Below, piece after piece: positions 1-10,982 of a stretch of DNA of 64,000 nucleotides (within the stretch, counting starts at the first letter, position 1; the number at the start of each line of letters is the position of its first letter). Source of the stretch: Litchfieldella xinjiangensis (GTDB taxonomy: Bacteria > Pseudomonadota > Gammaproteobacteria > Pseudomonadales > Halomonadaceae); NCBI RefSeq assembly GCF_000759345.1, contig NZ_JPZL01000002.1:682001-746000 (forward strand), read 5' to 3'. Below the pieces are notes generated by a model. That model saw nothing but the letters and a program-made list of their open reading frames with translations, was not told the DNA's origin and did not search any database. A program made the translations under genes and the position numbers.

Positions 1-2
1 CG

Positions 3-1589
3 GGTGCCGCGCTGGTCAACGTTTCGCTCGTCATCGGTGAGTTCGCCACGACCGGCTGGCTGGCCTACGCCCCCTTGTCGGGGATCGAGTACAGTCCCGG
101 GGTGGGGGTCGATTACTGGATATGGGCGTTACAGATATCGGGGATAGGCACGACGCTGACGGGGATCAACTTCTTCGTCACCATTCTCAAGATGCGCGCG
201 CCGGGCATGACGCTGTTTCGCATGCCGATCTTCACCTGGACGTCGCTGTGCTCCAATGTGCTGATCATCGCCTCGTTCCCGATCCTGACGGCGACGGTTG
301 CCCTGTTGACGCTGGATCGCTACATGGGGATGCACTTCTTCACCAATGATTTTGGCGGCAACATGATGATGTACGTCAATCTCATCTGGGCCTGGGGGCA
401 CCCCGAAGTCTATATCCTGATCCTGCCGGCGTTCGGCGTATTCTCGGAAGTGGTCGCGACGTTCTCGCGCAAGCGGCTGTTCGGCTACAAGACCATGGTC
501 TGGGCCACGGTGTGCATTACGCTGCTGTCGTTCATCGTCTGGCTGCACCACTTCTTCACCATGGGAGCGGGGGCCAACGTCAATGCCTTCTTCGGCATCA
601 TGACGATGATCATCGCGATCCCCACCGGCGTGAAGGTATTCAACTGGCTGTTTACCATGTATCGCGGCAGCCTCGAGATGTCGACGCCGATGCTGTGGAC
701 GATCGGTTTCATCATCACCTTCACCATTGGTGGCATGACCGGGGTGATGCTGGCGGTGCCGGCGGCCAACTTCGTGCTGCACAACAGCCTGTTCGTCATT
801 GCACACTTCCACAACGTCATCATCGGTGGGGTGCTGTTCGGCATGCTGGCGGGGCTGATCTACTGGTTCCCGAAGGCCTTCGGCTTCAAGCTCGACGAGA
901 AGTGGGGCAAGCGCAGCTTCTGGTTCTGGCTGATCGGGTTCTACGTGGCCTTCATGCCGCTCTATGTGCTGAGCTTCCATGGGGCCGTGCGCCGCATGCA
1001 ATCCTACGGTCCTGAGGAATGGCAGATATGGTTCATCGTCGCGCTGGTCGGTGCGCTGCTGATCATGGCAGGTATTGTCTGCACCGCGATCCAGCTCTAC
1101 GTGAGCATCAAGAACCGCCATCATCCCGCCTATGTCGATGTCAGTGGCGACCCGTGGGACGGCCGTACCCTGGAGTGGTCGGTGGCCTCGCCCGCGCCGC
1201 ACTATAACTTCGCCCACCTGCCGCAGATCGGTCAGATCGACGACTTCTGGGAAATGAAGCGCCAAGGACGTGTGACCGTGAACGAAGGGCCTTACGAGCC
1301 GATCCACATGCCGCGCAATACTGCAGCCGGTCCCATCATCAGCCTGTTTTCGGTAGTGGTCGGGTTTGGCCTGGTCTGGCATATCTGGTGGCTGGCCATT
1401 GTCGGTGCGCTGGGCTGCCTGGTGAGCTTCCTGGCCCGCGTGTTCAACGACGACATCGATTACTACGTGCCCGCAGAAGAGGTCGAACGGACCGAGCGTG
1501 CCCACCAGCAGCGTCTCGAGGAATATCGCAAGTGGCTGGAGGCGCATCCTGAGGAGAACCCCAACGCTCAAGTCAGGATGGAGGGCTAA
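3..1589 (+). CDS. cyoB: cytochrome bo3 ubiquinol oxidase subunit I (5' truncated by window edge)
   Basis: This is the catalytic heme-copper subunit of a quinol oxidase, an inner-membrane proton pump that reduces oxygen to water. The reading frame is open from base 3, so the start lies upstream; 528 residues are visible of the family's roughly 660. The helix with [10 protein letters not shown] carries the CuB histidine and its cross-linked tyrosine. WLHHFF gives the two further CuB histidines, and VIAHFHNV gives the heme ligands. The cytoplasmic C-terminal tail is charged, as in E. coli CyoB. The gene is followed 2 bp later by cyoC with an in-gene GAGG ribosome-binding site, then cyoD and cyoE, so this is a cyoABCDE operon with cyoA outside the window. 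The full cyoC-D-E order separates it from aa3-type cytochrome c oxidases. Confidence 0.96.
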   Translation, partial: GAALVNVSLVIGEFATTGWLAYAPLSGIEYSPGVGVDYWIWALQISGIGTTLTGINFFVTILKMRAPGMTLFRMPIFTWTSLCSNVLIIASFPILTATVALLTLDRYMGMHFFTNDFGGNMMMYVNLIWAWGHPEVYILILPAFGVFSEVVATFSRKRLFGYKTMVWATVCITLLSFIVWLHHFFTMGAGANVNAFFGIMTMIIAIPTGVKVFNWLFTMYRGSLEMSTPMLWTIGFIITFTIGGMTGVMLAVPAANFVLHNSLFVIAHFHNVIIGGVLFGMLAGLIYWFPKAFGFKLDEKWGKRSFWFWLIGFYVAFMPLYVLSFHGAVRRMQSYGPEEWQIWFIVALVGALLIMAGIVCTAIQLYVSIKNRHHPAYVDVSGDPWDGRTLEWSVASPAPHYNFAHLPQIGQIDDFWEMKRQGRVTVNEGPYEPIHMPRNTAAGPIISLFSVVVGFGLVWHIWWLAIVGALGCLVSFLARVFNDDIDYYVPAEEVERTERAHQQRLEEYRKWLEAHPEENPNAQVRMEG

Positions 1590-1591
1590 CC

Positions 1592-2212
1592 ATGGCGAGT
1601 GAATCAATGAGTCAACATGGCGATCATGCGCACCCGGAAACCCATGCGCATCACGACACCGGCAGCATCAAGGTATTCGGTTTCTGGGTCTACCTGATGA
1701 GCGACCTGGTGATCTTCGGGTCACTGTTCGCCACCTACGCCGTGCTCCTTCGGGGCACGGCCGGGGGCCCCTCCGGGGCCGATATCTTCGACCTGCCGTT
1801 GATACTGGCCGGCACCTTCCTGCTGCTGATCAGTAGTTTTACCTATGGCATGGCCGTACTCGCCATGACCGCGGAGAAGGTCAAGCAGCTCTCCGCCTGG
1901 CTGATCGTGACCTTCCTGCTCGGGGCGGGGTTCATCGCGCTGGAAATCTATGAATTCCAGCACCTGATCCACGAAGGCTACGGGCCCGATCGCAGCGCCT
2001 TCCTGTCGGCGTTCTTCACCCTGGTGGGTACCCACGGCCTGCACGTGTTCTTTGGCCTGATCTGGATCCTGGTGGTACTGGTCCAGCTCAAGACCAAGGG
2101 ACTCAACGACATGACGCGTCCACGCATCCTGTGCCTGAGCCTGTTCTGGCACTTCCTGGATATCGTGTGGATCTGCGTATTCTCGTTCGTCTACCTGATG
2201 GGGGTTCTGTGA
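1592..2212 (+). CDS. cyoC: cytochrome bo3 ubiquinol oxidase subunit III
   Basis: Subunit III of the quinol oxidase, a non-redox membrane subunit that stabilises subunit I. The protein has 206 residues (E. coli CyoC has 204) with a short His-rich hydrophilic N-terminus followed by five predicted membrane helices. The last helices contain the family's [11 protein letters not shown] and [10 protein letters not shown] signatures. The start ATG follows GAGGG by about eight bases inside the end of cyoB. The stop codon TGA is separated from the cyoD ATG by one base, so the three genes are translationally linked. Confidence 0.96.
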   Translation: MASESMSQHGDHAHPETHAHHDTGSIKVFGFWVYLMSDLVIFGSLFATYAVLLRGTAGGPSGADIFDLPLILAGTFLLLISSFTYGMAVLAMTAEKVKQLSAWLIVTFLLGAGFIALEIYEFQHLIHEGYGPDRSAFLSAFFTLVGTHGLHVFFGLIWILVVLVQLKTKGLNDMTRPRILCLSLFWHFLDIVWICVFSFVYLMGVL

Positions 2213-2213
2213 C

Positions 2214-2531
2214 ATGAAGGATGCACCCGCTTCACACGGCAGCGTCAAGTCCTATGTGACCGGTCTGATCCTGTCGATCGTCCTGACCATCATTCCCTTC
2301 GCGGTGGTCATGGGCGACATGCTGGATACGGCGCCAACAATATGGGTCATCGTGGCTACCGCCGTCATGCAGATCCTGGTCCAGCTGATCATGTTCATGC
2401 ATATGGATACCAAGCAGGAGGAGGGCTGGAATTTCATGTCCTTCGTCTTCACTGTGACGGTTCTCGCCCTGGTCGTTGGAGGTTCGTTGTGGATCATGCA
2501 CCATCTGCATCTCAACATGATGATCGGCTGA
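2214..2531 (+). CDS. cyoD: cytochrome bo3 ubiquinol oxidase subunit IV
   Basis: A small accessory subunit of 105 residues (E. coli CyoD has 109) with three hydrophobic membrane segments. The central segment includes [13 protein letters not shown], typical of the COX4_pro family. It is thought to assist CuB incorporation and assembly of subunit I. It begins one base after the cyoC stop, and its own stop touches the probable start region of cyoE, so expression depends on the upstream promoter outside the window. Confidence 0.95.
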   Translation: MKDAPASHGSVKSYVTGLILSIVLTIIPFAVVMGDMLDTAPTIWVIVATAVMQILVQLIMFMHMDTKQEEGWNFMSFVFTVTVLALVVGGSLWIMHHLHLNMMIG

Positions 2532-2533
2532 CG

Positions 2534-3433
2534 TTGCGCCGGGCCACTTGGGGCGACTATGTCGCCCTCACCAAGCCGGGCATCATCGGCGGCAATACGA
2601 TCTCAGTGATGGGCGGCTACTTCCTGGCCGCCCGCGGCGAATTCGATCTCCTGGTGTTTGCGTCTGCGGTACTGGGGCTGGCACTGGTGATCGCATCGGG
2701 CTGCGCGTTCAACAATGTCATCGATCGCGATATCGATGCGGTAATGCGGCGCACCCGCGGCCGTCCGCTGGTTCAGGGGCGGATCACTCCCACGGCCGCG
2801 CTTGGCTTCGCCACCCTGCTTGGGGTGGCGGGCTTCGTACTGTTGGCCCTGGGCACCAATGTCCTGGCGGTGGGCTTGGCCGGTTTCGGCTTTGCCATCT
2901 ATGTAGGGGCGTACAGCCTCTACATGAAGCGTCATTCGGAGTACGGCACGCTGGTGGGAAGCCTCTCCGGGGCGATGCCACCGGTCGTCGGCTACTGCGC
3001 GGTGACCGGTCAGTTCGACGGTGGGGCGCTGACCCTGCTTGCGATCTTCTGTCTTTGGCAGATGCCGCACTCCTACGCCATCGCCATCTTCCGTCGTGAG
3101 GATTACCAGGCCGCCTCGATACCGGTACTGCCCGTCGTCCGCGGCATTGCCACGGCACGCCACTATATCCTCGGCTACATCCTGGCCTTCGTGGCGGCAT
3201 CGCTGGCGCTGGGCGTGGCCGGGTATGCTGGCCCCGGGTATCTGTTCATCGCGCTGATCATGGGAGGCTACTGGCTCTACCTGGCCATGCAGGGCTATCG
3301 CATTCGTGATGAAGAGCGCTGGGCCAAGCGTGTGTTTGGCTTCTCGATCCTTACCATCACGGCACTCAGCCTGATGATGTCGCTTGACGCTTACCTGGTA
3401 TCTTTCTCACCGCTCTGGAATGAATTTTACTGA
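2534..3433 (+). CDS. cyoE: protoheme IX farnesyltransferase (heme O synthase)
   Basis: A membrane prenyltransferase of the UbiA superfamily that converts heme b to heme o by attaching a farnesyl group, supplying the oxidase encoded just upstream. The conserved catalytic stretch [20 protein letters not shown] provides the Asp-rich magnesium/diphosphate site, and a second loop contains [12 protein letters not shown]. About nine membrane helices are apparent. There is no ATG near the expected N-terminus. Alignment of LTKPGII with the start of E. coli CyoE favours TTG at 2534, giving 299 residues (E. coli has 296). CTG at 2528, overlapping the cyoD stop, is the alternative. The in-frame ATG at 2342 lies inside cyoD and would add a non-homologous stretch. 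Confidence 0.92.
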   Translation: MRRATWGDYVALTKPGIIGGNTISVMGGYFLAARGEFDLLVFASAVLGLALVIASGCAFNNVIDRDIDAVMRRTRGRPLVQGRITPTAALGFATLLGVAGFVLLALGTNVLAVGLAGFGFAIYVGAYSLYMKRHSEYGTLVGSLSGAMPPVVGYCAVTGQFDGGALTLLAIFCLWQMPHSYAIAIFRREDYQAASIPVLPVVRGIATARHYILGYILAFVAASLALGVAGYAGPGYLFIALIMGGYWLYLAMQGYRIRDEERWAKRVFGFSILTITALSLMMSLDAYLVSFSPLWNEFY

Positions 3434-3478
3434 GCGAGGGAAGGCACGGCGGTCGGGCATTGGCCTATATTGGCTAAT

Positions 3479-3496
3479 ATACGACCGTGGTCGTAT
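3479..3496. promoter_or_regulatory. perfect 8-bp inverted repeat upstream of the Yip1-family gene
   Basis: ATACGACC and GGTCGTAT face each other across a 2-bp spacer. A TAATAT hexamer at 3475-3480 could be a -10 box, which would place the palindrome at the transcription start. It could be an operator or a 5' UTR hairpin. No regulator is assigned. Confidence 0.45.
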
Positions 3497-3538
3497 GTCC
3501 CGGCCGCACGCCGGGCATCGAACAAAAGGAGGCTTGGT

Positions 3539-4147
3539 ATGCTGACGCACGTCTGGGGATTGATGGCCCATCCGCATCGTGAATGGAGACAGATGCGGGA
3601 AGAGCGCGAAACGATCACGCACCTTTACGCGCACCACGTTCTGCTAATGGCTGCGGTTCCCGTGGTCTGCGCTTACATCGGCACGACTCAGGTCGGCTGG
3701 GGCCTGGGAGGCGAGCGAACGATCCAGCTCAACTATCTGGATGCCTTCTATGCCGGCGTAGTGTTCTACCTGACCATTCTGGCGGCGGTCTTTGCCGTGG
3801 GCAGCGTGATCCGCTGGATGGCCAAGCGCTATGCCTCGCCACCCAGCCGGCGTCGGTGTGTCATCTTTGCCGGCTACCTCGCGACGCCGATGTTCCTGAG
3901 TGGGGTGGTGGCCCTCTACCCACTGGTCTGGCTATGCCTGCTGGCGGGTATCCTGGGGCTTTGCTATACCGCATACCTGCTTTATGTGGGTATGCCGGCT
4001 TTCCTGGGTATCGATAGCGAGGAGAGCTTTATCGTCTCCAGCGTGACCCTGGCATTCGGGATACTGGTTCTCGAGGCGATGCTGGCGGCGACCGTTCTGC
4101 TATGGGGCTATGGCGAGCGAATACTGCTGACCCTGCTGCTCAACTGA
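3539..4147 (+). CDS. Yip1-domain inner-membrane protein
   Basis: A 202-residue polytopic protein of the bacterial Yip1 family (PF04893-like), of unknown biochemical role. The N-terminus has the family-type short amphipathic opening with LMAHPHREW, followed by about five membrane helices separated by short loops. The start ATG follows a strong AAAAGGAGG ribosome-binding site. The in-frame start at 3470 lacks one and would cross the palindrome at 3479-3496. It lies 105 bp after cyoE and ends just before a strong terminator, so it is probably its own transcription unit with possible readthrough from cyo. No catalytic motif is visible. Confidence 0.8.
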   Translation: MLTHVWGLMAHPHREWRQMREERETITHLYAHHVLLMAAVPVVCAYIGTTQVGWGLGGERTIQLNYLDAFYAGVVFYLTILAAVFAVGSVIRWMAKRYASPPSRRRCVIFAGYLATPMFLSGVVALYPLVWLCLLAGILGLCYTAYLLYVGMPAFLGIDSEESFIVSSVTLAFGILVLEAMLAATVLLWGYGERILLTLLLN

Positions 4148-4192
4148 TGAGCAGTGACTATCCTTCGATGCAGGCATGAAGGATAGCGAGAG

Positions 4193-4230
4193 ACGGGATA
4201 GGGCGAACCACGCCCTATCCCGTTTTACTT
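4193..4230 (+). terminator. rho-independent terminator after the cyo/Yip1 region
   Basis: A perfect 13-bp stem (4193-4205 with 4211-4223), an AACCA loop, and a following TTTACTTTAT tract on the plus strand. A second 9-bp perfect stem lies just upstream (4158-4166 with 4178-4186). It separates the plus-strand genes from the convergent pta. Confidence 0.9.
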
Positions 4231-4240
4231 TATGGGTCGC

Positions 4241-6424
4241 TCAGCTCCCCGCATCGCGTTGGGCGGCCTGTATCGCGGTCAATGCGATGGTATAGACGAT
4301 ATCGTCGACCAGGGCGCCCCGCGAGAGATCGTTTACCGGTTTGTTGAGGCCCTGCAGCATGGGGCCGACACTGACCACCTTGGCGCTACGCTGCACGGCC
4401 TTGTAGGTCGTATTGCCGGTATTGAGGTCGGGAAAGACGAACACCGTGGCCTGGCCGGCCACTGGAGAGTCGGGTGCCTTCTGGCGCCCCACGCTGTCGA
4501 TGGCGGCGGCATCGTACTGCAGCGGGCCATCGATCAGCAGCTCGGGGGCACGCTCGCGAGCGATGCGGGTCGCTTCGCGTACCTTGTCGACGTCCGAGCC
4601 GCTGCCCGACTCACCGGTGGAATAGCTGATCATGGCGACCTTGGCCTCGATGCCGAAGGCAATGGCCGAGCGCGCACTCTGAATGGCAATTTCGGCCAGC
4701 TCTTCGGGATTGGGGTCGGGATTTACCGCACAGTCGCCATAGACCACCACCTGCTCGGGCAGCAGCATGAAGAAGATCGACGATACCAGGCGATAGTCCG
4801 GCGCCGTCTTGATCAACTGGAAGGCAGGCCGCACGGTATTGGCGGTGGTATGCACAGCGCCCGAGACCAGACCATCCACATCACCCTGGTAGAGCATCAT
4901 GGTGCCGAGCACCACGGTGTCCTGTAGCTGGGCCTCTGCCATCGGTTCGTTGAGCTTGCCGCGGCGGCGCTCGACCATGGCCGCAACATAATTCATGTAG
5001 ATGCTGTCGGGATCGATGATCTCCAGATCAGCGGGCAGATCGATGCCACGTGTCCTGGCGACGTTCTCAACCTCCTCGCGCTTGGCCAGCAATACGCAAT
5101 GCGCCAGGCCGCGTCGTTGACAGAGGGCGGCAGCTTCGATGGTGCGCGGCTCATTGCCCTCGGGAAGAACGATGCGTTTTTTCGCCTGCTGGGCTTTCTG
5201 TACCAACTGATGCCGAAATGCCGACGGCGACAGGCGGCGTGGGTAACCGCGGCTGAGATGGTCCTTGAGCCACTGGAGATCGATATGGCCGGCGACGAAG
5301 CGGGCGACCTGGTCGGCACGCTCCAGATCGTCCACGGGGATTTCGTTGCTCATGCGGCTCAGGTCCTGGACGGTATTGAAACTGTTGGTTTCGACCGCCA
5401 TAACCGGCAGCCCGGTCTTCAGCGCCGGGGTACAGGCATCGATCATCGCCTGATTGGGCAGATAGCCATTGGTTAGCATGACCCCTGCCAGCGGCGTCCC
5501 GTTCATGGTGACCAGGGCGGCGGCCAGCAGGATGTCGTCACGATCGCCCGAGGTGACGATCAGGCTTCCGGGCTTGAACACGTCCAGGGCATGGGCGGCA
5601 CGGCGCCCGCATAAACTGGTGGCCAGCACGCGGCGGCTGTCGGCGTCGCCCTCGTTGAGCCACTTGGCACCGACGGCGGCCGCTACATCGCGAATACGCG
5701 GCACGCTCAGGGTATCGCTGAACGGCACCACGCCGATCATGTGGAAGCGGTCGGTGGCGAGTGCCGGGGCGTAGCGCCGCAGTTCGGTGACGAGCGCGTC
5801 ATCCAGCGGGGCAGAGCCAGCGCCCGGTGCGATAGGGATTTCGCTGGTGGCATTGGGCAGGTGCTTCATGCGCATGAGAATACAGCCCAGGGTACGGGCG
5901 GAGGCGAGGCCACCAAAGCTGCGCGCATGAATATCGAGTTGCTCGGCGAGCTCGCGGGGGGCGTGGTAGTCGCCCGTGCCGACGAAAATGATACGTGCGT
6001 CCAGCGCATGGGCCAGGTGCGCATTCAGTTGGTTGGCGTAGGTGCTGTGTTCGGTCGACACCAGCCCTTCGACCACGACGATATCCTGCTCGATATTCTC
6101 ATCGTCAGCTGCCTGCTGATGAAGCTCGACCACGGTCTCGAGCAGCTCATCCAGCTTGTCTTCTCGCAGGGCGCGCTCGATGCGCTCCTGCGGAATGGAA
6201 GGGGGCGGTGAAAGGTTCATGGCCCGCGCTACCAGGGCGCTTGAGCGATCCGGGCCGGGGCCGTTGAGCTCTTGCTGCATGAAGGGCTTGAGGAAGCCTG
6301 CTTTCAAGCCGATCGAGTCGAGGGCCTTGATCAGGCCCAGGCAGGCTGACGTCAAACCGGTTCCCACCGCAGTGGGGACCATCAGCAGGGTCTGTGTCTT
6401 GGGTCTATTCGGCGTCGGTGTCAT
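4241..6424 (-). CDS. pta: phosphate acetyltransferase (long form)
   Basis: Interconverts acetyl-CoA and acetyl phosphate in the Pta-AckA overflow and acetate-assimilation pathway in the cytoplasm. At 727 residues it is the long enterobacterial type (E. coli 714). It has an N-terminal P-loop-like domain opening with [15 protein letters not shown], a central DRTGG domain, and a C-terminal catalytic domain containing [27 protein letters not shown] and FPDLNTGN. Its ATG overlaps the ackA stop in an ATGA junction, so it is translationally coupled downstream of ackA. The two genes are probably cotranscribed from a promoter upstream of ackA. No anomaly is seen. Confidence 0.96.
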   Translation of the reverse strand: MTPTPNRPKTQTLLMVPTAVGTGLTSACLGLIKALDSIGLKAGFLKPFMQQELNGPGPDRSSALVARAMNLSPPPSIPQERIERALREDKLDELLETVVELHQQAADDENIEQDIVVVEGLVSTEHSTYANQLNAHLAHALDARIIFVGTGDYHAPRELAEQLDIHARSFGGLASARTLGCILMRMKHLPNATSEIPIAPGAGSAPLDDALVTELRRYAPALATDRFHMIGVVPFSDTLSVPRIRDVAAAVGAKWLNEGDADSRRVLATSLCGRRAAHALDVFKPGSLIVTSGDRDDILLAAALVTMNGTPLAGVMLTNGYLPNQAMIDACTPALKTGLPVMAVETNSFNTVQDLSRMSNEIPVDDLERADQVARFVAGHIDLQWLKDHLSRGYPRRLSPSAFRHQLVQKAQQAKKRIVLPEGNEPRTIEAAALCQRRGLAHCVLLAKREEVENVARTRGIDLPADLEIIDPDSIYMNYVAAMVERRRGKLNEPMAEAQLQDTVVLGTMMLYQGDVDGLVSGAVHTTANTVRPAFQLIKTAPDYRLVSSIFFMLLPEQVVVYGDCAVNPDPNPEELAEIAIQSARSAIAFGIEAKVAMISYSTGESGSGSDVDKVREATRIARERAPELLIDGPLQYDAAAIDSVGRQKAPDSPVAGQATVFVFPDLNTGNTTYKAVQRSAKVVSVGPMLQGLNKPVNDLSRGALVDDIVYTIALTAIQAAQRDAGS

Positions 6425-7605
6425 GCGCGAGCATCCAGTACCTGTTGAGTTTCGCGAGCGATCTGGCTCTCTTCGTCGGTCGGAATGACCCAGACACGGG
6501 GCGTGGCGTGATTGCCGCTATCGATACGCTGGCAGGCGCCTCGCACGGTCGAGGTATTGGCGGCATCGTCCAACGTCAAGCGGAAGTGCGGCAGGGCGGC
6601 GACCACCTTGTGTCGCACCAGCGGCGAGTTCTCGCCGATTCCGCCGGTAAAGACGAGACCTGTCAGTTCGGGCAGGGCGCAGGAGAGACTCGCCAACGAT
6701 TTGGCGATGCGATAGCAGAACACCTCGAGGGCGAGCTGGGCGCCGGCATGGCCTTCGCTGGCGGCCCGTTCGATCTGACGCATGTCGTTGGACAGGCCCG
6801 ACAGGCCGAGCAGTCCGCTCTGCTTGTTGAGCAGGCGGTCGATGTCGTCCAGCGACCAACCCAGCTCGCGGCCCAGATGGGCGTGCAAGCCGGGATCGAC
6901 ATCGCCGCTGCGGGTTCCCATGACGACGCCCTCCAGCGGCGTCAGGCCCATGCTGGTGTCCAGGCTCTTCCCTTCCCATACCGCACAGGTAGAACAGCCG
7001 TTACCCAGGTGCGCGGTCAACCAGCCGTTGGCGGTGCCGCCTTCGAGCCGGTCGGCCTGGCGACTTACATAGGCATGGCTGGTGCCGTGGAAGCCATAAC
7101 GACGTATGCCATGCTCGCGATAGAGCGAATCGGGCACTGCATAGCGGTAGGCGTGCGGTGGCAAGGTCTGGTGGAACGCGGTATCGAAGACGGCGACCTG
7201 GGTCAGGTGCGGGAAGATTCGCTGTGTGGCATCGATGCCGGCCAGGTTGGCCGGGTTGTGCAGGGGCGCCAGCGCTGCCGTTTCGTGAATACTGCGTATC
7301 ACGTCCTCGTCGATGATCGCGGCCCGGGTGAAGCGCTCGCCGCCATGCACGATGCGATGTCCCACCGCTACCGGTGGCGTGTCGCCCAGGTGGGAAAGGA
7401 TCGCTTCGAGGGCGGCCATGTGGTCGGCGCCCGGCAAAGCGTGCTCGCGTTTGCTGCCCTGGGTGTCGGTTGTCTCGAGGCGAGCCTCTGGACTTCCCAG
7501 GCGCTCGGCGAGTCCCACCAGCCGGGGTGCATCGGGCTCCCGTGAGATCAGCGCATACTTGATCGATGACGAGCCGCAATTGATGACCAGTATGGGATCT
7601 TTCAT
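6421..7605 (-). CDS. ackA: acetate kinase
   Basis: Converts acetyl phosphate and ADP to acetate and ATP, or the reverse. The ASKHA-fold signatures are all visible: [13 protein letters not shown] at the N-terminus, [37 protein letters not shown] and [13 protein letters not shown] near the end. Two ATGs compete, at 7611 and 7605. The AAGGA motif lies 10 bases before the second and only 4 before the first, so 7605 is preferred, giving 394 residues (E. coli has 400). Long upstream extensions of the frame have no homology and no ribosome-binding site. The ATGA overlap with pta makes a classical ackA-pta operon. Confidence 0.95.
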   Translation of the reverse strand: MKDPILVINCGSSSIKYALISREPDAPRLVGLAERLGSPEARLETTDTQGSKREHALPGADHMAALEAILSHLGDTPPVAVGHRIVHGGERFTRAAIIDEDVIRSIHETAALAPLHNPANLAGIDATQRIFPHLTQVAVFDTAFHQTLPPHAYRYAVPDSLYREHGIRRYGFHGTSHAYVSRQADRLEGGTANGWLTAHLGNGCSTCAVWEGKSLDTSMGLTPLEGVVMGTRSGDVDPGLHAHLGRELGWSLDDIDRLLNKQSGLLGLSGLSNDMRQIERAASEGHAGAQLALEVFCYRIAKSLASLSCALPELTGLVFTGGIGENSPLVRHKVVAALPHFRLTLDDAANTSTVRGACQRIDSGNHATPRVWVIPTDEESQIARETQQVLDARA

Positions 7606-7741
7606 TGGCATACGATCCTTTGCGATGACATAGGTGCGCCGGCTACCTGAGAGAGGCCGGCGCGGCGCAATGTGATGCCCAGACTTTAGTTTATAATCGC
7701 CTCTCTCACATGGTCGGGCATAGGCTCTGAGACACTCGGCT

Positions 7742-9751
7742 TCAGGCGAAGTCGGCTTCTCGCCGTGGCAGGGCGCGCGGCATCGCTGTCGTGTCGGGAG
7801 CGTGCGATGGATGACGTAAGGCATCGGCCCCAGGCGCCTGCGTCTGACTGACACGGAACTCGCCCACCAATGCCGACATGTCGTTGGCCTGGTCGTCGAG
7901 GGAACGACTGGCGGCAGAGACCTCCTCGACCAGGGCGGCGTTCTGCTGGGTGACGTCTTCGAGCTGGGCGACGGCCTGGTTGATCTGCTCGATACCGGCC
8001 GACTGCTCCTGGGACGCAGCGGCGATATCGGCGATCAGCTTGGCGACCTGACCGATCCGGCCGGCAATCGCATCCAGAGTATCGCTGGTGGTCGAGACCA
8101 GCTGGCTGCCATCGGTGATGGTCGTTACGTTGTTCTGAATGAGTTGACGAATGCGCTGCGCTTCACCGGCGCTCCGGCTGGCCAACTGGCGAACCTCGGC
8201 GGCAACGACTGCGAAGCCATGGCCGTGCTCGCCGGCGCGTGCCGCCTCCACCGATGCATTGAGCGCCAGCAGGTTGGTCTGGAAGGCGATGCTGTCGATG
8301 GCGGCAACGATGGCGGTGACCTGCTGGTTGGCATTTTGGATCTGGGTCATGGCATCGCGGGCCTGTATCGCTACCTGGCTGGCCTCACGCGCCTGGTCGG
8401 CGACCTGTTCGGACATACCCTGGGCCTGGTGGGCGTTATCGGCGGCCTGACGCACCGTCGCGGTAATTTCCTCCATGCTCGAGGCCGTTTGCACCAGCGA
8501 GGCCGACTGCTCCTCGGTGCGCTGGGCCAGGTCCTGGTTCCCTTGGGCGATCTCGCCGCTGGCGACTTCGATGGACAATGCGCTTTGCTGGATATTGCCC
8601 ACCAGCCGCTCGGTTTCTTCGGTCGATGCGTTGAAGGCCTGGTAGAGGCGCGAGAGCTCGTCGCTTCCCGGCACGTCCAGACGTTGGGTCAAGTCGCCAC
8701 CGCGCTGAGAAATAGCCTGCAGGGCGCGCTCCAACGGACGAACCATGGCGCGAACGATCAGTAGAGACAGACCGATGGCCAGCAGCGCGGCCAATGCGGC
8801 GACGGCCATATAGCCGAACAGGGCCATGCGAGCCTCCTGCAACAGCGCATGCTCCATGGCCAACAAGTCGGTCTCGAACTGGTCTTCCAGGGTCTTGAGC
8901 CGTTCGATCTTGACGGTCTGCCAGGCGAACCACTGCTGGGGATCGACACCGAACCGGCCGCGGGTCGAGCGTGCCATGACCCGCTCGCGCAAGTCATTCA
9001 GACGCTCGATATCGGCCCCTGACAGGGCGGTTTCGGCCTGGGCGCGCATGTCGTGGGTCGCCAGGGTACGGAAGCTTTGAAGAAACGCGGCTTCCTCGCC
9101 GATCAGGGTCAGAAAGCGCTGATAGAGCGCGGGCTCGATCTTGTCCGCGGCAAAGGCGTTGGCGAGTAGGGCGCGCTCGATACCGGCGAGGTCCTTGGCT
9201 TCCAGCAGGGCGTAATAGGCACCAAGGTTACGGGTGACCTCTGCCTGCTGCGTGGCGTGCACGATCTGGCCGATCATCGCCAATACTGTCTGGTTTAGCT
9301 GGGTGTAGTAGCCGATGGCCTCGGCGGTCGGTACCGAGAGCGAATCGACACGACGGCGTATGTCGGCGCTCGCGTTCCACTGACTCTTCAGTGCCGAAAG
9401 CTGCCGGGCGATGTCGCTCTCCTGACTGACTTTCAGCGTGGCGTAGGTCTCGAGCAGCGCAGCGACCTGCCGCTCGGTGACGAGGCGCTGGTTACGCAGT
9501 TCGTCGCGGAAGGTTTGGCCGCCACTGCCCAGGAAACCGGAGGTCATGCCGCGCTCCCGTTGGGATTCGTGCATGAGTTTTCCGGCTTCTTGGGCCACTT
9601 GAGTCAGTGAGGTTAAATGGGTCATCTCGCTGACGACTTGCTGGCGCTCGATGATCCCGGCAATGGCAAAATAGGCCATGGCCAGCAGGGGCAGGAGCAG
9701 GGCCAAAGCAAACTTGCGGCCAACGGGAATACGGTGCAGTAGCGACGTCAT
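7742..9751 (-). CDS. methyl-accepting chemotaxis protein with NIT sensor domain
   Basis: A transmembrane chemoreceptor of 669 residues. It has a membrane helix at about residues 12-32, then a large periplasmic all-helical domain with the [15 protein letters not shown] signature of NIT (nitrate/nitrite-sensing-like) domains. A second membrane helix lies near 310-332, followed by HAMP and a cytoplasmic signalling domain. The signalling hairpin tip [20 protein letters not shown] and the flanking [11 protein letters not shown] are canonical for CheA/CheW binding. The C-terminus ends in RREADFA, without a CheR-tethering NWxxF-type pentapeptide. The ligand cannot be read from sequence; NIT domains bind nitrate or nitrite in some homologues. 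It is a stand-alone gene with no che genes nearby. Confidence 0.93.
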   Translation of the reverse strand: MTSLLHRIPVGRKFALALLLPLLAMAYFAIAGIIERQQVVSEMTHLTSLTQVAQEAGKLMHESQRERGMTSGFLGSGGQTFRDELRNQRLVTERQVAALLETYATLKVSQESDIARQLSALKSQWNASADIRRRVDSLSVPTAEAIGYYTQLNQTVLAMIGQIVHATQQAEVTRNLGAYYALLEAKDLAGIERALLANAFAADKIEPALYQRFLTLIGEEAAFLQSFRTLATHDMRAQAETALSGADIERLNDLRERVMARSTRGRFGVDPQQWFAWQTVKIERLKTLEDQFETDLLAMEHALLQEARMALFGYMAVAALAALLAIGLSLLIVRAMVRPLERALQAISQRGGDLTQRLDVPGSDELSRLYQAFNASTEETERLVGNIQQSALSIEVASGEIAQGNQDLAQRTEEQSASLVQTASSMEEITATVRQAADNAHQAQGMSEQVADQAREASQVAIQARDAMTQIQNANQQVTAIVAAIDSIAFQTNLLALNASVEAARAGEHGHGFAVVAAEVRQLASRSAGEAQRIRQLIQNNVTTITDGSQLVSTTSDTLDAIAGRIGQVAKLIADIAAASQEQSAGIEQINQAVAQLEDVTQQNAALVEEVSAASRSLDDQANDMSALVGEFRVSQTQAPGADALRHPSHAPDTTAMPRALPRREADFA

Positions 9752-9960
9752 GTGAACTCTCTCTTAAGAACAGGGGGTCGGGCAGGAAAAGAGCGCCGTG
9801 TTGTTCCTGCCTTGTTATGCGACGCCATCCTGACTCTTAATGTCGGCAACCGAGCCTCGGCATTGATGGCTCGCCGAAGCCGTCGGATGGTTTCCTGATC
9901 TGCATCAAGAAAGACATGTAAATGCAACTTTCGTCAGAGTCCCTGGCGTGCGGAGAGTCG

Positions 9961-10869
9961 ATGCGACGCTTGAGGCCGTACATTTTTCTGGTGCTTACCG
10001 CGCTGATCTTTGCCGGTAACATCCTGGTGGGTAAGGCACTGAACGACCTGCCGCCATTGACGATTTCCTTCTCGCGGGTATTCATTGCCTTGCTGGTCAT
10101 GCTGCCCATCGGCGCCTATCAGGCGTGGCGACATTGGCCGCTGTTTCGCACGCATTGGCAGCCTCTGCTCGGTCTGGCCCTGACGGGCGTGGCATTTTTC
10201 AATGCACTCATTTACGCCGCCTTGCAGTACACCTCGTCGACCAATGTGGCAGTACTGGAGAGTTCCATTCCCGTCGTCACCATGGTGCTCAGCTTCCTGT
10301 TGCTGGGCGAGCGGTTGCGGGCCGTTCAGTGGCTGGGGGTGGGATTGTCGGCACTGGGCGCCGTGGCGGTCATTATCGTGGGGGGAGAACCCGGTAGCGG
10401 GCTTGCGCGGGTCAATCGCGGCGATGCCATCATGGTGATTGCCGTTCTGGTGTGGGTGGGCTACTCGCTACTGGTCAAGAAGCACATGGCCAAGTTTCCA
10501 CGCTACGGGGGGCTGCTGGTGATGCTGGTCATCGCCAATCTCGCACTGGCACCCCTGGCGCTCTGGGAAAACCTGCAGCATGGCGGGGTGATCCCCTGGG
10601 CGCCTCGGCAATGGTGGGGCCTGGTCTACCTGGGTGTATTCCCCTCGGTGGTGGCGCTACTCCTCTACGGCAGTGCCATTGGTGATGTGGGGCCATCCCA
10701 GGCAGCGGTATTCCTCAACCTGTTGCCGGTCTTCGTCATGCTGGGGGCGTGGGGCCTGCTCGGCGAGTCGGTGGGGCCGGCCCAAGTGGTAGGCAGCCTG
10801 GTCGTTATCGGTGGGGTACTGCTGACGACACGAGCGACGGGCACGGCGGGCCCCGCTCGGAAGGCTTAG
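9961..10869 (+). CDS. EamA/DMT-family transporter
   Basis: An inner-membrane drug/metabolite transporter with two EamA repeats and about ten helices in 302 residues. Each half carries the usual small-residue-rich helices, such as TSSTNVAVLESSIPV followed by a LLGERL loop. The first in-frame ATG at 9922 is possible. The ATG at 9961 has a GGAGAG motif just upstream and gives an N-terminus (MRRLRPYIFL) that enters the first helix directly. The substrate is unknown; relatives export amino acids or other metabolites. It is followed 113 bp downstream by a second, divergent member of the same superfamily. Confidence 0.85.
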   Translation: MRRLRPYIFLVLTALIFAGNILVGKALNDLPPLTISFSRVFIALLVMLPIGAYQAWRHWPLFRTHWQPLLGLALTGVAFFNALIYAALQYTSSTNVAVLESSIPVVTMVLSFLLLGERLRAVQWLGVGLSALGAVAVIIVGGEPGSGLARVNRGDAIMVIAVLVWVGYSLLVKKHMAKFPRYGGLLVMLVIANLALAPLALWENLQHGGVIPWAPRQWWGLVYLGVFPSVVALLLYGSAIGDVGPSQAAVFLNLLPVFVMLGAWGLLGESVGPAQVVGSLVVIGGVLLTTRATGTAGPARKA

Positions 10870-10982
10870 CTCGGCAGGTATAGCTTGACGGGATCAGCTC
10901 GATCAGACGAGCCAGGGGTGGCTCACTGGAAACCTGGCCCTGCCAGGGCGTATATTGGCGCGCTAATCGAACAGGCAGCCTC

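Noticed and set aside
129-1607. A 492-codon open frame on the minus strand opposite cyoB
   Set aside because: Its composition (His, Asp, Gln and Arg rich) is that of an antisense shadow of a GC-rich membrane-protein gene, and cyoB motifs are intact on the other strand.
2342-2533. Extension of cyoE to an ATG inside cyoD
   Set aside because: The added residues are the out-of-frame shadow of cyoD and do not match heme O synthases.
6394-7545. A 383-codon plus-strand frame across ackA
   Set aside because: Antisense shadow; all acetate kinase motifs are on the minus strand.
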